Shown here piece by piece: positions 34,678 through 46,933 of a DNA stretch of 64,000 nucleotides. A model generated the notes under the pieces. It did no database searches and was not told the DNA's origin. It saw only the letters and a program-made list of their open reading frames with translations. Position 1 is the stretch's first letter. Each line of letters opens with the position of its first letter. The position numbers and the translations under genes were made by a program. The DNA is from Sanguinoderma infundibulare (Eukaryota; Basidiomycota; Agaricomycetes; Polyporales; Polyporaceae), in NCBI GenBank assembly GCA_032821775.1, contig JAVLRN010000010.1:1178001-1242000 (forward strand), read 5' to 3'.

Positions 34678-35591
34678 CTCTGCGGGCCATGCCCGGACTT
34701 GGGAAGCCTGTCCCCGACTTCAATCCATGCGAAACGTTAAGTGAGCCACATCATATACCATGTCAGCAAACGTTCGTGCCCCTTCTACTCCGCAGTACAG
34801 GAGCGGGCACGATGTTCCACGTTAACAACTATTGGAAGCCGGTCATCAGGAGTTAGCAATACTGATAAAACCTAGATGTCGATTGATGGAGCTCACGGGA
34901 TGCAGTTGCGCGGCCTACAAATCGATTGTCGTAGTGGCGGTCAAGTGGTGGTAGCAGCTGAAGAGCACTCGGCTCGGTGCTGCGCCGCGGCCCCTAACGG
35001 GAGTGCTCACCTTGTCACGCTACGGGCAAGCCATCATATGCGTGACCGCGACCCTCCTTTCGCAATTTCTCGTGGCACCGGGGCGGCCGCTGGACGATCA
35101 ATTCTAGGACCGCCCGAACGGATGAGATAGCGTATATCAATTCTCCACAGCAGTTCCTGCAAAGCACAAGGTATACGACGGTCTACCGTGTACAAGCTGA
35201 AGATCAGAGCACTCACAACGCACCAATTCCGAGTTCACGATTGCGCGTCCCCTTAGAACGCCGGCATCAACACAACCTCGGAAACAAGACCTCGCAGATG
35301 GGGGAGATACATGTCCATGAAAAGTACCGCTGGGTCGGGCCGGGTCTCAGGCCGGGCGCTGTACTGCAGCATCCCCGGTTTGTGCCGCAATCGTGGTATG
35401 TACATTGGGCAGCGATATACAAGTTGAAACTTCAGATAGGTAAAATGCTCGGCGTCGCGATGGACTACATAAACTCAACTCATCACGACTGACCGCCGCG
35501 CAGTCGCGCCTTAGCTAATATGCCCCCATCGCGTGCTAGCCACGACCCAATTATCCACGGTCTTCGAGTCTCAAGAGGCATGGCACAGCGC
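34678..35591. other. Intergenic
   Basis: Upstream of the broken F-box copy 1 and downstream of acyl-CoA synthetase gene 1. No gene, tRNA or repeat was recognised. Confidence 0.45.
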
Positions 35592-38194
35592 TCAAAGCTT
35601 GACCCGTTCCTTCGTTGCGCCAGGCCGGACCAGCTTGATCCTGCCCTCCTTCATGCCCTCCTTCAGCCGGTCCCGGAGCACACGTCGGAGCAGCTTCCCG
35701 CTCGGGTTCTTCGGCACGACCTCGACGAACTCGATGCCCGCCAGCCACTTGTACTGCGTCTTGTGGTCCGACACGTGCTGCAAATCACAGCCCGTCAAAT
35801 GGCGCACATAACGATATCAAGGGATGCGACAGACCTTGAGGACGCCGAGCCGGACGCGCTCCTCGTCCTTGGTACTCTTCGCGACCCGCTCGCGCACCTT
35901 CTCGTGCAGCGCGACGAACGCGAACGGCAGCTCGCCGCTGTACTCGTCCGGAGCCCCGACGACGCACACGTCCGCGATGTCGGGGTGGTCCAGCAGGTGA
36001 CCCTCCAGCTCTGCCGGCGCGACTTGGAACCCGCGTACCTTGATGAGCTCCTGGATGCGCAAACGGCACAAATGAAACTCCATCCTTTCCCGCACACAAG
36101 TACTGTAGACACCCACCTTGATCCGGTCGATGATGAACAGATCCCTCTTCTCGTTCACATACCCCTCGTCTCCGGTATACACCCACCCGTCCTTGAACGT
36201 CTCCGCCGTCGCCTGCGGGTTGTCCAAGTACCCGACCGCCATGCTCGGGCCCGTGACCACCAGCTGGCCCGTCTCCCCGATCCCGCCCCAGGAGCCGTCG
36301 GCCTTGAGGATGCGGCAGGAGATGCCGGTGATGAGGCGGCCGGCTGAGCCGGGCGTACCAATGCGCGCGTCGAACTGGGGGAAGGAGACGGTGGTGCAGG
36401 TTTCGGTCATGCCGTAGCCCTGGCCCATCCGGGAGTTCTTGAACACCTTGGCTACCTGGCTGGTGAGCTCGGCCGAGAGGGGGGCCGCGCCCGAGGATAT
36501 GAGCTTGACGCTGCTCAGGTCGTAGTTTTTCACTGCGGGGTGCTAGGAAACGCAGAAACGTCGCGTTCTTAGTTGGATGAGTCGGGTAGACGAATTGTAC
36601 GCATACCTTGCAAAGGAGGACGACCATGGGGGGGACAAGGCTACGGTATTGGGCTGGTGAGGATAGAGCCACTCTATACGCGCATGAGCGAAACGTACGA
36701 GAGGTGTCCAACCTTGTAACGTTGGATGGACTTGAGCATGTTCTCAAAATTGAACCTTGACGCGATTGCAAGGGTCATCTAGCGGTTGCATGGGTGAGGA
36801 CAGATAACGAGACTCGGACAATCGAGACAAACCCCGCAGAAGAGATAGAAGTGCAAGGTGACGATGACGCCATATATGTCTGCAGCCAGTTTTCTGAGTC
36901 GGAAGTCCACAAAATGCAGGGCTTCGGAAAGATACGTACGGTAGAACGGAAGCACTAGAAGGTACAAAACATCGGACAGAGGTGAGCCTCAGCTCGATTT
37001 GTTTGGATGAAGAAGACACACCTCCCAACGCGATATCTCCTGCGCTATAAATCTTCTTCTCGTTCGGCAGCCCCGCGTCGTGCGTGTTCACATACTGCTT
37101 CATCTGCACACTGTTCGCAATGACGGCGTAGTGCGGGATCATGACCGCCTTCGGCCGCCCCGTCGTGCCGCTCGAGAAGAACAAGAGCGCGATCTTGGTC
37201 TTGCCCTCTCCCGGCTTCAACCGAGGCTCGACATAGCGCTTTGGCTGGATGAGGCCCTCCTTGACGAGGTCGCCGAGCGTGATATGGCTATCGCCCGCGA
37301 CGGCGTCGAAGAGCACGATGCGGTCATCGCGGATCCCGGCCCTGCGCGCGGCCTCCAAGCCAACCTTGAGAGAGGCAGGGTGGACGAAGAGGACTGTGGC
37401 CTTGGCTGTGCGGATCTGGTAGACGAGCTCGTCGACCGTGTACGCGGGGTTGGCGCCGCTGAATTGAGGAAGCACAGAGATTGGGTTTAAGGGAAATTAG
37501 AGGGCCAAGGGATCTCGGACGTACGTGACGATGCCTCCGACTCGGTGGGTCGCCCTACATGTCCAATGCGCGACTAATCAGCAACATCAACCAGCCTGGA
37601 GCGTTGGAGGCGCACCAGAGTACGATGGGGTAGTCTGGGGACGCGAGGTCAGACAAGTCCCGGGGATGGTGCACGCGAGCGAGAGGGACGCACCGACGTG
37701 GTTAGGACCGTAGACACAAACTGGGCCAGAGCGGGTTCAGGCTGCGATCTGGGCTGCGAGGCTGAGCAAGCAGGAGCACTCACCGACGTCACCGTTCCCT
37801 TCACGCCCCCATTCGGTCTCCTGTCAGCCCGTCCCTCTCCTTGCACCTCGACGACGACCATGAAGGCTGCTCACCGATGCCCCACCGTATGTGCAGCGCG
37901 TTTGCCAGTCCGAACACCCGCGCGCGCACCTATCGCAGCCAGGTGCGTCGCGCAGTCAGCGCAGTCTTGCATACGCGCGGGCTAACGCCGACGAAGAACG
38001 CGGATGCTCACCTCGTCTCCAGTTATATGCCTTCCGGTCTCGTCCTCGATGAAGTACGTCGGGCTCCGCAAATGTAGGGGCTCGCCGCCGAGCGCATGGT
38101 GCTGGTCGAAGAAGAACTGCGGGATCGTCACGTCGTCGGGGATATCCACGAGCGGGCCGCCGACGCCGTATATCGTTGGGATGTTCTGTGCCAT
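35592..38194 (-). CDS. AMP-forming acyl-CoA synthetase / 4-coumarate-CoA-ligase-like protein, gene 1
   Basis: Fourteen exons give 589 residues: complement(38012..38194, 37875..37929, 37784..37798, 37694..37720, 37616..37634, 37525..37554, 37022..37458, 36940..36954, 36833..36879, 36699..36778, 36607..36640, 36117..36542, 35835..36050, 35592..35777). The P-loop is FFSSGTTGRPKAVMIPH. The adenylate-binding motif is QGYGMTETC, the hinge region GYVNEKRDLFIIDRIKELIK and the C-terminal lysine region PKNPSGKLLRR. These enzymes activate a carboxylate with ATP and transfer it to CoA. It ends in VKL, a weak match to a peroxisomal signal. Two exons are 15 nt long. Its neighbour at 39237-41956 is a tandem paralogue with nearly the same intron plan. 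Start at 38194 is chosen by comparison; 38215 would add seven residues. Confidence 0.93.
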
Positions 38195-39236
38195 GTCGTC
38201 TTGTGTCGAGATCATCGAGACCTGGTTGTTCGTGGGCCGGACAGCAAATCAAGGTTCCCGACAGCAGCGAGTGTCGGCCGGATGAATGGACAAGCTCCGA
38301 GGTTTCAGGTGCGCCGTGGGTACGAGCCGGTTGCAATATGTACTTACCTTTGCCTTCCTAGCCGTCCGTCTGACACCGTGGGCGGTCGCGCTGTTGGGGT
38401 GTGCTCGAGCACGACGTATGTCTCTCCCGCGGGTACTTATCCTTATGATGCCCAGGATTTCGCCGCCTCCAGCAGTACTAGTGGCCGGACCATCCCTGGT
38501 CAATCGGTCACGCGGAAGCCACCCCCAGAGGGTAACCCCTGATCACCGTTAAGCACACCCACCCGTTTCCGATGCCACGATCAGTGCCTACGCGAGATTT
38601 CGAACACGGTTGACTGTGAAAACCGGATGCCGATGTGCAGTTTGTCATCCGAATCCTCAAAGCAAGCCGAAGCTGCCATCGGGGGCTTCTCCTACAGACC
38701 TCCTGCACGTTCTAAGTACCCATAGTTGACCCACTTCGCTAACCAAGTTCCGCCCGTGCATGGACTGGTCATCTGGAAGGGTGCACTGTACCTGATTTTT
38801 ACGTGAAGTCTCAACGCCTCTAAATGCCCCACATACAGTACGCCACGGCCGTGGGCCAGGGGGGCTTGGATCGTACTTATCTCGACAGCGTTTGATTAAC
38901 AGGCTGCTCCTCGGGAAGGAGACTACCTAATATGCTCTGATATGCTGCAGGACTACATAACCCAATCAGAACCACCATTCGAGGAGCTCGCCGTCGGACC
39001 TGTCTGATCAGACAGTGGAACACAGTGGGTGTGCTTACTGTCTACCCAAGCAAGGTTAACACGACGTCTAGACACATCTATGCAAAACCTCATAGAAGAC
39101 ACTACTGTACGTTCTAAGTGCTGTCGGCTGGAAGGGGTATATGAGTACCTCGCGACGCAAGGATTGCCCACCAATGAATCCAGATGACGCATTCGCCATC
39201 ACCGAGGCGTATTACAGGCCAGTCCGATGTGTCCGC
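38195..39236. other. Spacer between tandem acyl-CoA synthetase genes
   Basis: About 1 kb with the promoter of gene 1 and the 3' end of gene 2. No other gene was recognised. Confidence 0.5.
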
Positions 39237-41956
39237 TTAGAGCTTCGCCTTCGCGCGGACCGGAAGCGCGAGCTTGCCGCTCTCCCTGAGCTCCTTCGCG
39301 CGGTCGCGCAGGAACCGCCGGAGCAGCTTGCCGCTCGGGTTCTTCGGGATCGCCTCGATGAACTCGACCGCGGCGAGGTGCTTGTAGTTGACCTTGTGGT
39401 CCGCGACATGCTGTCATCCGGGCAGGCGTCAGTGTGCCGTCCACGAGCACAGCCAATAAGTAGGGGGGAAAGGGCGGAGGTAGCATGTAACCACAACACG
39501 CGCCAGACCACCACGAAAGCGATATTACTCACCTTCGTGATTGCGTTCTTGATCCCAGCCTCCTCCCGCGTGTCCTTCTTGATCCGTGCGAGCGCGTCCG
39601 CGCTCGGCGCGACGAACGCCAGCGGAAGCTCGCCCGAAAACTCGTCTGGGATGCCGACGACGCACACATCGCCGACGTCCGGGTGGTCGAGCAGGTGGCC
39701 CTCGAGCTCCGCCGGCGGCACCTGGAACCCGCGGACCTTGATGAGCTCCTTGATGCGGTCGACGACGAAGATCTCCTTGCGCTCGTTGAAGTAGACCTCG
39801 TCCCCGGTGCGCACCCATCCATCGAGGAAGGTCTCTGCGGTGCTGTTTTCCGACGATACGCCGTGAGTTCTCTGGCGTGTACCAACTGATTGTAGACGGC
39901 GGGGGACTCACGCTTCCTTGTTGTTGAGGTACCCCAGCGACATGCTCGGGCCGGTAATGATCAGCTCACCGGGCTCACCGATTCCTGCAAGGGACCCATC
40001 GGGCTTCACGACGCGCGCGATACACCCCGGGAGGAGCACGCCTCCGCTGCCCAGCGAGCCGATGCGACGGTCGTTGGGCGGGAACGTGACCGCCGTGCAC
40101 GTCTCAGTCATCCCGTACGCCTGGCCGATCCAGCAGTCTGGGAGAAGCCCGGAGAGCTGGTGAGTGAGCTCGGAACTCAGAGGCGCTGCGCCGCTCATGA
40201 GCATCCGAATCGAGCTAAGATCGAACTTCTTGACTGCTGGGTGCTTGCAGAGGAGGACGACCATTGGCGGAACAACGCTGTCATTGCAAAGCTAGATGTC
40301 AGCGTTGGGAATGTTCAAGAAGGGGGGTGCTTACCAAAGGTGCGTGATGCGGTATCGCTGGATGCTGTCGAGCATTTGCTCGAAGTTGAACTTCTGGACG
40401 ATCACGAGCGTTGTCTGCAAAGTCCGCCAATATGAGATCGCTCGGATTCCACGAGCACTCCAAGTGTTCACTCACCCCGATGAACAGATGGAAATGCATC
40501 ACCACGACGAGGCCGTAGATGTCTGCCGGCAATATCCATTATTCTGTTGTCTTCATCTGTGAAGGCTTACTTACGGTAGAATGGCAGCACTAGAAGCGCA
40601 TATAGCCATCAATCTCCACATCGCTTGTGTATACGTTGGCTGCAAAGACTTACGTGCAAGAACCTTGCTACCAGGCAAGTATCTCTGCATCTCCTTCGGC
40701 CGGCCCTCGTCCTTGGCACCCACATAGTGCGCCATCTGGATCACGTTCGCGAGCACCGAGTGGTGGGGAATCATGACAGCCTGAATTGCACCGGCCCAGC
40801 ATCGTTTTAGCAGCTGCATGATCAAAGCCGTATCATACTCACTTTTGGCCGACCCGTCGTCCCGCTGCTGAAGCTCAAGAACGCGAGCTTCTTCTTGCCC
40901 TCCCCAGGCCCGAGCCTCCGCTCGATGAACGCCTGCGGTCGCGAGAGGCCCTCCTCGACGAGTGTGTCCACGGTCACATGCTTCGCGCCCGGCACCTCTT
41001 CAAACACGACGATGCGATCGTTCGGAATACCGGCTTTCTGAGCCGCGGCAAGCGCGACGGGGAGCGAGCCTGGGTGCGAGATAAGGACGCGCGCTTTAGT
41101 GGCACCGAGCTGGTATTCAAGCTCGTCCGCGGTGTAGGCGGGGTTAGCACCACTGCCCGGGCGGCGTGCACGTCAGAGCTGACCCGCGGCGTATACAGAA
41201 GTTGGGATACGCACGACACGATGGCACCTAATCTGTGCGCGGCCCTGCGCAAGTCATGATTAGGCGAGGTGATTGAGCGGACAGAGGTGCATACCAGATC
41301 GCCACGGGGTAATCTGGAGATGCGGCATAAAGTTCATCAGCATCCGTCCACGGCGATGCACGGGTTTCGAGGTGCTTTCGCCCCCAAACGCGCTGCAGAA
41401 GCGGCGTTTGGCCGGGGTGGAAGATTAACAAACGTACCGATGTGATTCGGACCAAAGATGCAGACTAGTGCGAGGTTCAGTCGAGCGGCGTGTCAGCAAC
41501 GTCCTCCCTGGCTCCAAGCAAAGTGGCGTAGTGGCGTACCGACATCGTCCTCCCCTTGAGAATCGCAATTTCACTGCGCGTCAGACCGGCGTGGCTGCCA
41601 CGACGGACGGGGGAGACGCACCAATGTTCCAACGCAGCTTCAACGCGTTCGCGAGCCCAAACGTCCGTGCGCGCAGCTGCCGGTTACACCCGTGCCCTCA
41701 GCTCAGCTCATCATCTCCCAGATCCACCGCACTCCCCCCGCCCTTGTGGGCGCAGATTGGATTTGTTGGATATGCAGAGAGTGGCACGCACCTCGTCCGA
41801 GTAGACCTCGCGCCCCGACAGCTCGTCGATGCACCACGGCTGCGCCTTCTTGAACACCGGCCGGGCGGGGTGGTGGACGTCGAGCATGAACTGGGGGATG
41901 GTGACGTCGTCCGGGATGGCTGGGATGGGCCCGCCGTCTGCGTGGACCTCCGACAT
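39237..41956 (-). CDS. AMP-forming acyl-CoA synthetase / 4-coumarate-CoA-ligase-like protein, gene 2 (PTS1 AKL)
   Basis: Fourteen exons give 579 residues: complement(41792..41956, 41622..41676, 41540..41554, 41438..41464, 41295..41313, 41215..41244, 40843..41152, 40654..40780, 40575..40589, 40476..40522, 40335..40414, 39912..40277, 39533..39842, 39237..39410). Motifs are LSFSSGTTGRPKAVMIPHH (spanning an intron after PK), QAYGMTETC, RKEIFVVDRIKELIKVRGF and PKNPSGKLLRR. The protein ends in AKL, a canonical type 1 peroxisomal targeting signal. Exon lengths 55, 15, 27, 19, 30, 15, 47 and 80 are shared with gene 1. Gene 2 has an extra intron at the P-loop, and gene 1 has one before HPAVKNYDLSS that gene 2 lacks. 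Substrate unknown; fatty or aryl acids are likely for the family. Confidence 0.94.
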
Positions 41957-43268
41957 GGTTTGTTTCTAGGTCCGAACTTGAAGGGGCCTCGCGTTTCTAT
42001 ACTCCAGGCGCAGTCTGCAGGTTGATATGCCGTGGAGCTGAACCCTGTGCGTTCTCGTCCTGCGGTGCGACCCAGGTGTATGCGTGTGGGAGGGTACAAG
42101 CCAGGAAAGGGGGGAAAGCAGAATCGTCGAGCAGACGAAGAAGGTGGTCGCGGGTCAAGCTGTGTGAGACTGTATGCTGGCTGGGTGCATAAATAGCGTC
42201 AGCAGACGGCCGCTCGCAGCTGCCAGCTCGCCCACACATCGGAAACGGACTCACGAGAGCTGCAGCTCAAATGCCATCTTCTTCGCATGATCCGGCCTGT
42301 GCATCTTAGACCAGATAGTGCTGTATCTGGTCTCCCGAGGCCCAGGGTCGGCGCTCGCGCTCAGAGCGCGGCGATAACGCCAACGAACGCAGCGACGAGG
42401 TGATCATCTTTGACTGTCATGCAGGGTCGAATGTTGGTTGGGAGCGGTGGGAACATCAGAAGTGCACCGTCGGGCCCTTCGTGGCGTGCGCCGCGGCGGG
42501 TACGACGATGTTTGCGAAAACATACGCCGCTGGACGTCTGGGCGTGAACATGAACGTTGAACGTTGAACTTGAAGCTTGTGCTCTGCATGACCGCGGACG
42601 GGGACAAGTCAGGGAGAGCGATCTCGATGAGCACTCTCACCGGCCATGTTCTCACCACCCCGCCAATTGATCGATCGGACTGTACCTCGTTCCTTGCATA
42701 CCCCACACCACAAAAGTACTAGAACAGGGCCCAGGGCTCGCCAGCGGCCACCGGTCACCTCGGCGATCGCTCGAAAAGCCGACGGAATCAACTACATACT
42801 AGAACGCGAGACGTATAACAGTACACGATAGAGGGAAATACAGATCCGATCCTACAGACAACACTGTCTTCAGCCTAGCGAGGGGGCGGCGGAGACGAGG
42901 GAGGGGGTGTAGATGTACATAAATAACAGACGGGAAAGAGGGAGGGAAAAAGACAGTGTGCGGTCGTCATAATGCGGGGGTATAATGTGGTATGTAGTGC
43001 GAAGAGATAGGGTGAGAAAGAAAAGACAACCAGAATCCGAGAGAAAATCCGAGTGCAGGTAGCGGAACGAATGACTAGCGATGTACGAGAACGGAGAATA
43101 ACGCGCGCAGAAAGGAGCAATAACGACGATAGACAGAGAGAAAGGAAACGAACGGAGGACGGAGGAACGGAAGCGGCGTGAAAGGAGGGTGTGTATCCAT
43201 TAGGTTCGTGATAGGGTAGCCACGTACGTCGTCACCAACGGTCTTCTACGTCTCTTCGGAATCGGGGA
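41957..43268. other. Intergenic with a long purine-rich stretch
   Basis: It holds the promoter of acyl-CoA synthetase gene 2 and the 3' side of the F-box/WD40 gene. From about 42880 to 43190 the plus strand is strongly purine-rich (gggagggaaaaaga, agagagaaaggaaacg); on the transcribed minus strand this is a pyrimidine-rich 3' flank. No gene was found. Confidence 0.5.
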
Positions 43269-45761
43269 TCAGACGAAGACCGACGTATCCAGCCCCTCGG
43301 AGAAATCGAGCACCACAATCTTCCGGTCGTGCGAAGTGCTGCAATCCAACGATGGCAACGCGCACGTCTATCAGCCCCACCCCGTCACGCAAAAGCAGAC
43401 CGCACGCACCTGACTATTCGACAATGGTCGAACTTGACGTCGAAGATGTGGCTCGCATGGCAACCCCGGAACTCGCGCACCATCTTGCCCGAGTGCAGGT
43501 CCCACACCTTGACCGTCTTGTCGTAGCTCCCGCTCACAAGTCGGCCGCTCCGCGGGTCGAACGACAGCGCGCGGACGAGGCATTCGTGGCCCGTCAGTGT
43601 ACGAAGGCACAAGCCCGTGTTCGCGTCCCAGACTTTGATCTTGCAGTCGTTTGAGCCCGAGACGATGAGGTGATCCTAATGTGAAAGCAAATCGGCTGTT
43701 TATGACGCATGATCAAAAGGTCGAGATGGCCGGACGCACCTTGAACTCGATGCAGGCAAGCCCGCGGTCATGACCCTCGAGCGTTCTCAAGCGCTCCCCG
43801 CTCGCGACGTCCCAGAGGATCATCTTCCCATCCCCGCTTGCGCTCACAACCCTGTTTCCCTGCAGCCCGACTGCGTTCACAGGACCCTCATGCCCCCGCA
43901 GGGTGCAGCGCAGCTCGAGAGTATTCCTGTCCCACACCCGGATCAACGCGTCTTTCGAACTACACCCAAAGACCGAGATTTAGTCAGCCTCAACTCCATG
44001 TCGCTCTCGCGAACACGTACCAGCTGACGATCCACCGCTCGTCGATCTTCAAATCGAGCACGCCCCCGCCATGCGCGCGCAGTACCTTCCGTACCTCGGC
44101 CGTGATCCGCGGCTCCTCTCCAGGGACAGTTGCGGGATGCGCATACAGGTTCCAGACGACGACCGTGCAGTCGCTCGAGCCGCTCACCATGAACCCCTTG
44201 CGCGGTACAAGCGCGTGCTGGCCGGCATACCCATCCACGTCCATTGCATCATCATCGTCAAGGATGTCCCAGTCGCGGTCGAACTTGAGACAGAGGACAC
44301 TTCCCCGGTGACCCGCGAAGGTCGCGAGGCACTTGCCAGTCTTCAGGCTCCACACTTTGATCGTGCGGTCGCGAGAGCCGGTCACGATCCGGGACGAGTC
44401 GAACTCTAGGCAGTACACACTGCGGGGGGTCACTCAAGGTCCATGGCAACGCACGAAGAAAACACACACCTGTCGCCGTGCCCACTAATGCGTGTCACCT
44501 TGGGCTCGTACGCCCTTGGAAACTCCTTCTCCTCCAAAGGGGCGTCGTCGCTCAGATCAGCACTCAAACCCGCGCCAGCGTAATTCGACCAGCGACGGTC
44601 GAGCTCCTGTCGAGTCCTGTACAAATGATGCCAATTTATTTCGAGGGGTGCGGGCATCATCGAGAGCGGGATCCTGAGTGAGGAGAGCATGCTATCGCGG
44701 GGGGTTCTCCGCAGGTCGACACGCCAGCCGTCCACCTCCCTCATAGAGAAGAGCACGCGCCATATCGAGTTGTCGCGTGCCAGATGATTCCAATTCCTAC
44801 TCCGTGTCAGCGATCGCATACACGGGATAAAACACTGCGGAACGCACCTAGAGACACGCAGGCAAGCCAGAACAGAAGGGAGATCCAAAAAGGTTAATAG
44901 ATAGAGCGCAAGTTCGAGCGGCAGGTGTGAGACAATGTCCATCCCGGTGATCGCGCGGACGTCGATGAAGCACGCCTCGTCGTCGATCAGCTCGCCCTCC
45001 TCGCCGTCGAGGGGGTCTAGGCTGGCATAGTCGATGTAGCCGTCCGATTGGCATTCGAAGTCGGCGGTGTCGCGCCAGGAGGGGATTCCGGGACGACGGC
45101 GGATGCGCTTACCGGGCGAGCCGTCCCTCAGCGCATCCCATATCTTGGGAAGGAAGCTTATGCCCATCGTGAGACTCCTCGAGGGCTTTATGGGGGACGG
45201 CAAGGCCGTGTTCGAGCGGGAGTTGTTCCAGTAGCTGGGGTAGCCCGAGATGGTGCGGCGCCCAGAGGCGTGGAGGAAGGCCATGGAGCAGCGGGGCGTG
45301 CCGTCGCCGTTACCGGGAAGAAACATGTTGTACGCGTCGGGGTTCCAGTTGACGATCGAGAACGTCTCTGTGCCGAAGCTGGGGGTGGGGGACGTGGGGC
45401 GGGTGATGGTGAAAGAGCGGGGGACAGAGACGAACGCGCCGTCGACAGTCTCCATATCCACGTCCACGTCCATATCGTCGGCGTCGTCTCCGTTCCGGTA
45501 GATTACATGCCCCAAGGCGAGGCTGTCGTCCGCATTCAATAGGGTTGTACTGGGCGCGTATGCGGTGTCTGCGTCACCGGGGAGGTCCGAGGTAGTGAGG
45601 AATGGAGAGCCGAGGACGGAGTTGAGGAGGATGCTGAAGCGCGGCGTGGCGAGGATGTCCGAGGCATTATCGGGGAGTGTGTCGTCGTCGTCGTCAGCGT
45701 GGTCATGATATGTCGGGAAGGGGATGTGCGTGTGCGAGGAGGATGCCTCCGGTTGGGCCAT
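43269..45761 (-). CDS. F-box/WD40 protein resembling beta-TrCP (one frameshift in the seventh-blade region)
   Basis: Exons complement(44848..45761, 44470..44796, 44021..44419, 43740..43959, 43410..43676, 43269..43338). An acidic Ser-rich N-terminus is followed by the F-box HLPLELALYLLTFLDLPSVL and about seven WD40 repeats (GSRDRTIKVW, GSSDCTVVVW, CSKDALIRVW, ASGDGKMILW, GSNDCKIKVW, GSYDKTVKVW, TSHDRKIVVL). The repeat order and motifs resemble the SCF substrate receptor beta-TrCP/FBXW1, which binds phosphodegrons for ubiquitylation. The exon lengths add up to 2,197 nt, one more than a multiple of three. The extra base is in the T run at 43620-43622 (A on the coding strand), between KVWDA and TGLCLRTLTG. 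All splice sites and both flanking frames are otherwise perfect, so a sequencing error is likely; with it removed the protein has 731 residues. Confidence 0.85.
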
Positions 45762-46933
45762 GGATGGCGTTGAGTTCGTCAGGAGAAGAAGGAGGGTATC
45801 GAGACGGTTGGCCAGCCAGGATCAGGGGGTTGGAAGAGAAAGGGAGACGTCGGCTGGTGACGTTGGGGTGGGGGGCGGGGATGGTGGCCGATGTTGAACA
45901 AGGCTAGGCGCCCGCCCGACGTCGCGAGTGGCGATGAGGACGACACAAAAACGCTCGCCGACTTGTCACCGACTCAACCCGCTTCGTGTTTCGCACGTTG
46001 CCAGCAACAGAGCCCGTACCTTCACAATTTGCACAGAACGCTCGCAACCATCCGAAGGGCGGGTGGGCTCCGACGAGCAGCGCAGCTTCGAGCGAGTCGC
46101 GCTCATTTCCGACTCCCCAGCGCGGAAGGTACGTCCCGGACTCTCTTGCTGGTCCGCAACCGCTCACTCCGGCTCTCCTAGTACGACCTATTAGCATGCA
46201 GTCTCTAAGATTCGCAAAGTATAGAATAAAATCAGGGACCCCAATCTCAGCGACTCGTGTTACTGTATGCGCAACAAACACAGCATGGCAATACCTCAGG
46301 CCTCAGGCCCACTGAAGTTTAGCATCGAACCGCAGAGGAGGTCGATCACAGGTGCGTGCTACGAACACGCGACGGTTAGTTTCACGTTGATCTGCAGCGC
46401 TCTTCTTGATTTCCTTGCGTTGCGCGGCGTGTTCGCCACGCCCACCAAGCCCGACATGTTGCAGGCTTGTTCTGTCGCGTCATCAGTCGGCCTCACGACA
46501 GACGCATGAGAATACACTCGACTGTATACCCTTTTGGTGCCAGTCAATATTCAATAGTCCACGCCATCCAAAGTTAACGCCACCCCGCCCATACTGGCCG
46601 ATGTCTCCCAACGGGACATCTCCGCCCGATTGTTATTATGACCAGCTTGACAGTCGTCTGTTTGCTGGACTAGGGCTTTAGCATGGACGCTTAGCCGCGG
46701 CGGCCAAGCGTTCTCTTTGTCTTCGAGAAACAAAGCGGCGCGTCTACGCGTACGTTCAAAACGCTACGCGCCTATAAATGTGAAATGCTTGGACTCAACT
46801 AACCACCGATCCCCTTCTCTCCCCAATCCACACCCCCTCCGCCGCCCATTGCATCCATATTCGATCAGAGGCAAGTGTATGATAACACGTCTAGACGATT
46901 AGTTCCCATCACTCATCGTTTGCGTTGGGTTAG
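45762..46933. other. Divergent promoter region
   Basis: Lies between the minus-strand F-box/WD40 gene and the plus-strand F-box/LRR gene. It must hold both promoters. No additional gene was recognised. Confidence 0.5.
46773..46778 (+). promoter_or_regulatory. TATA-like box of the F-box/LRR gene at 46934
   Basis: TATAAA lies 156 bp before the ATG. The distance is compatible with a leader of about 120 nt. Confidence 0.35.
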
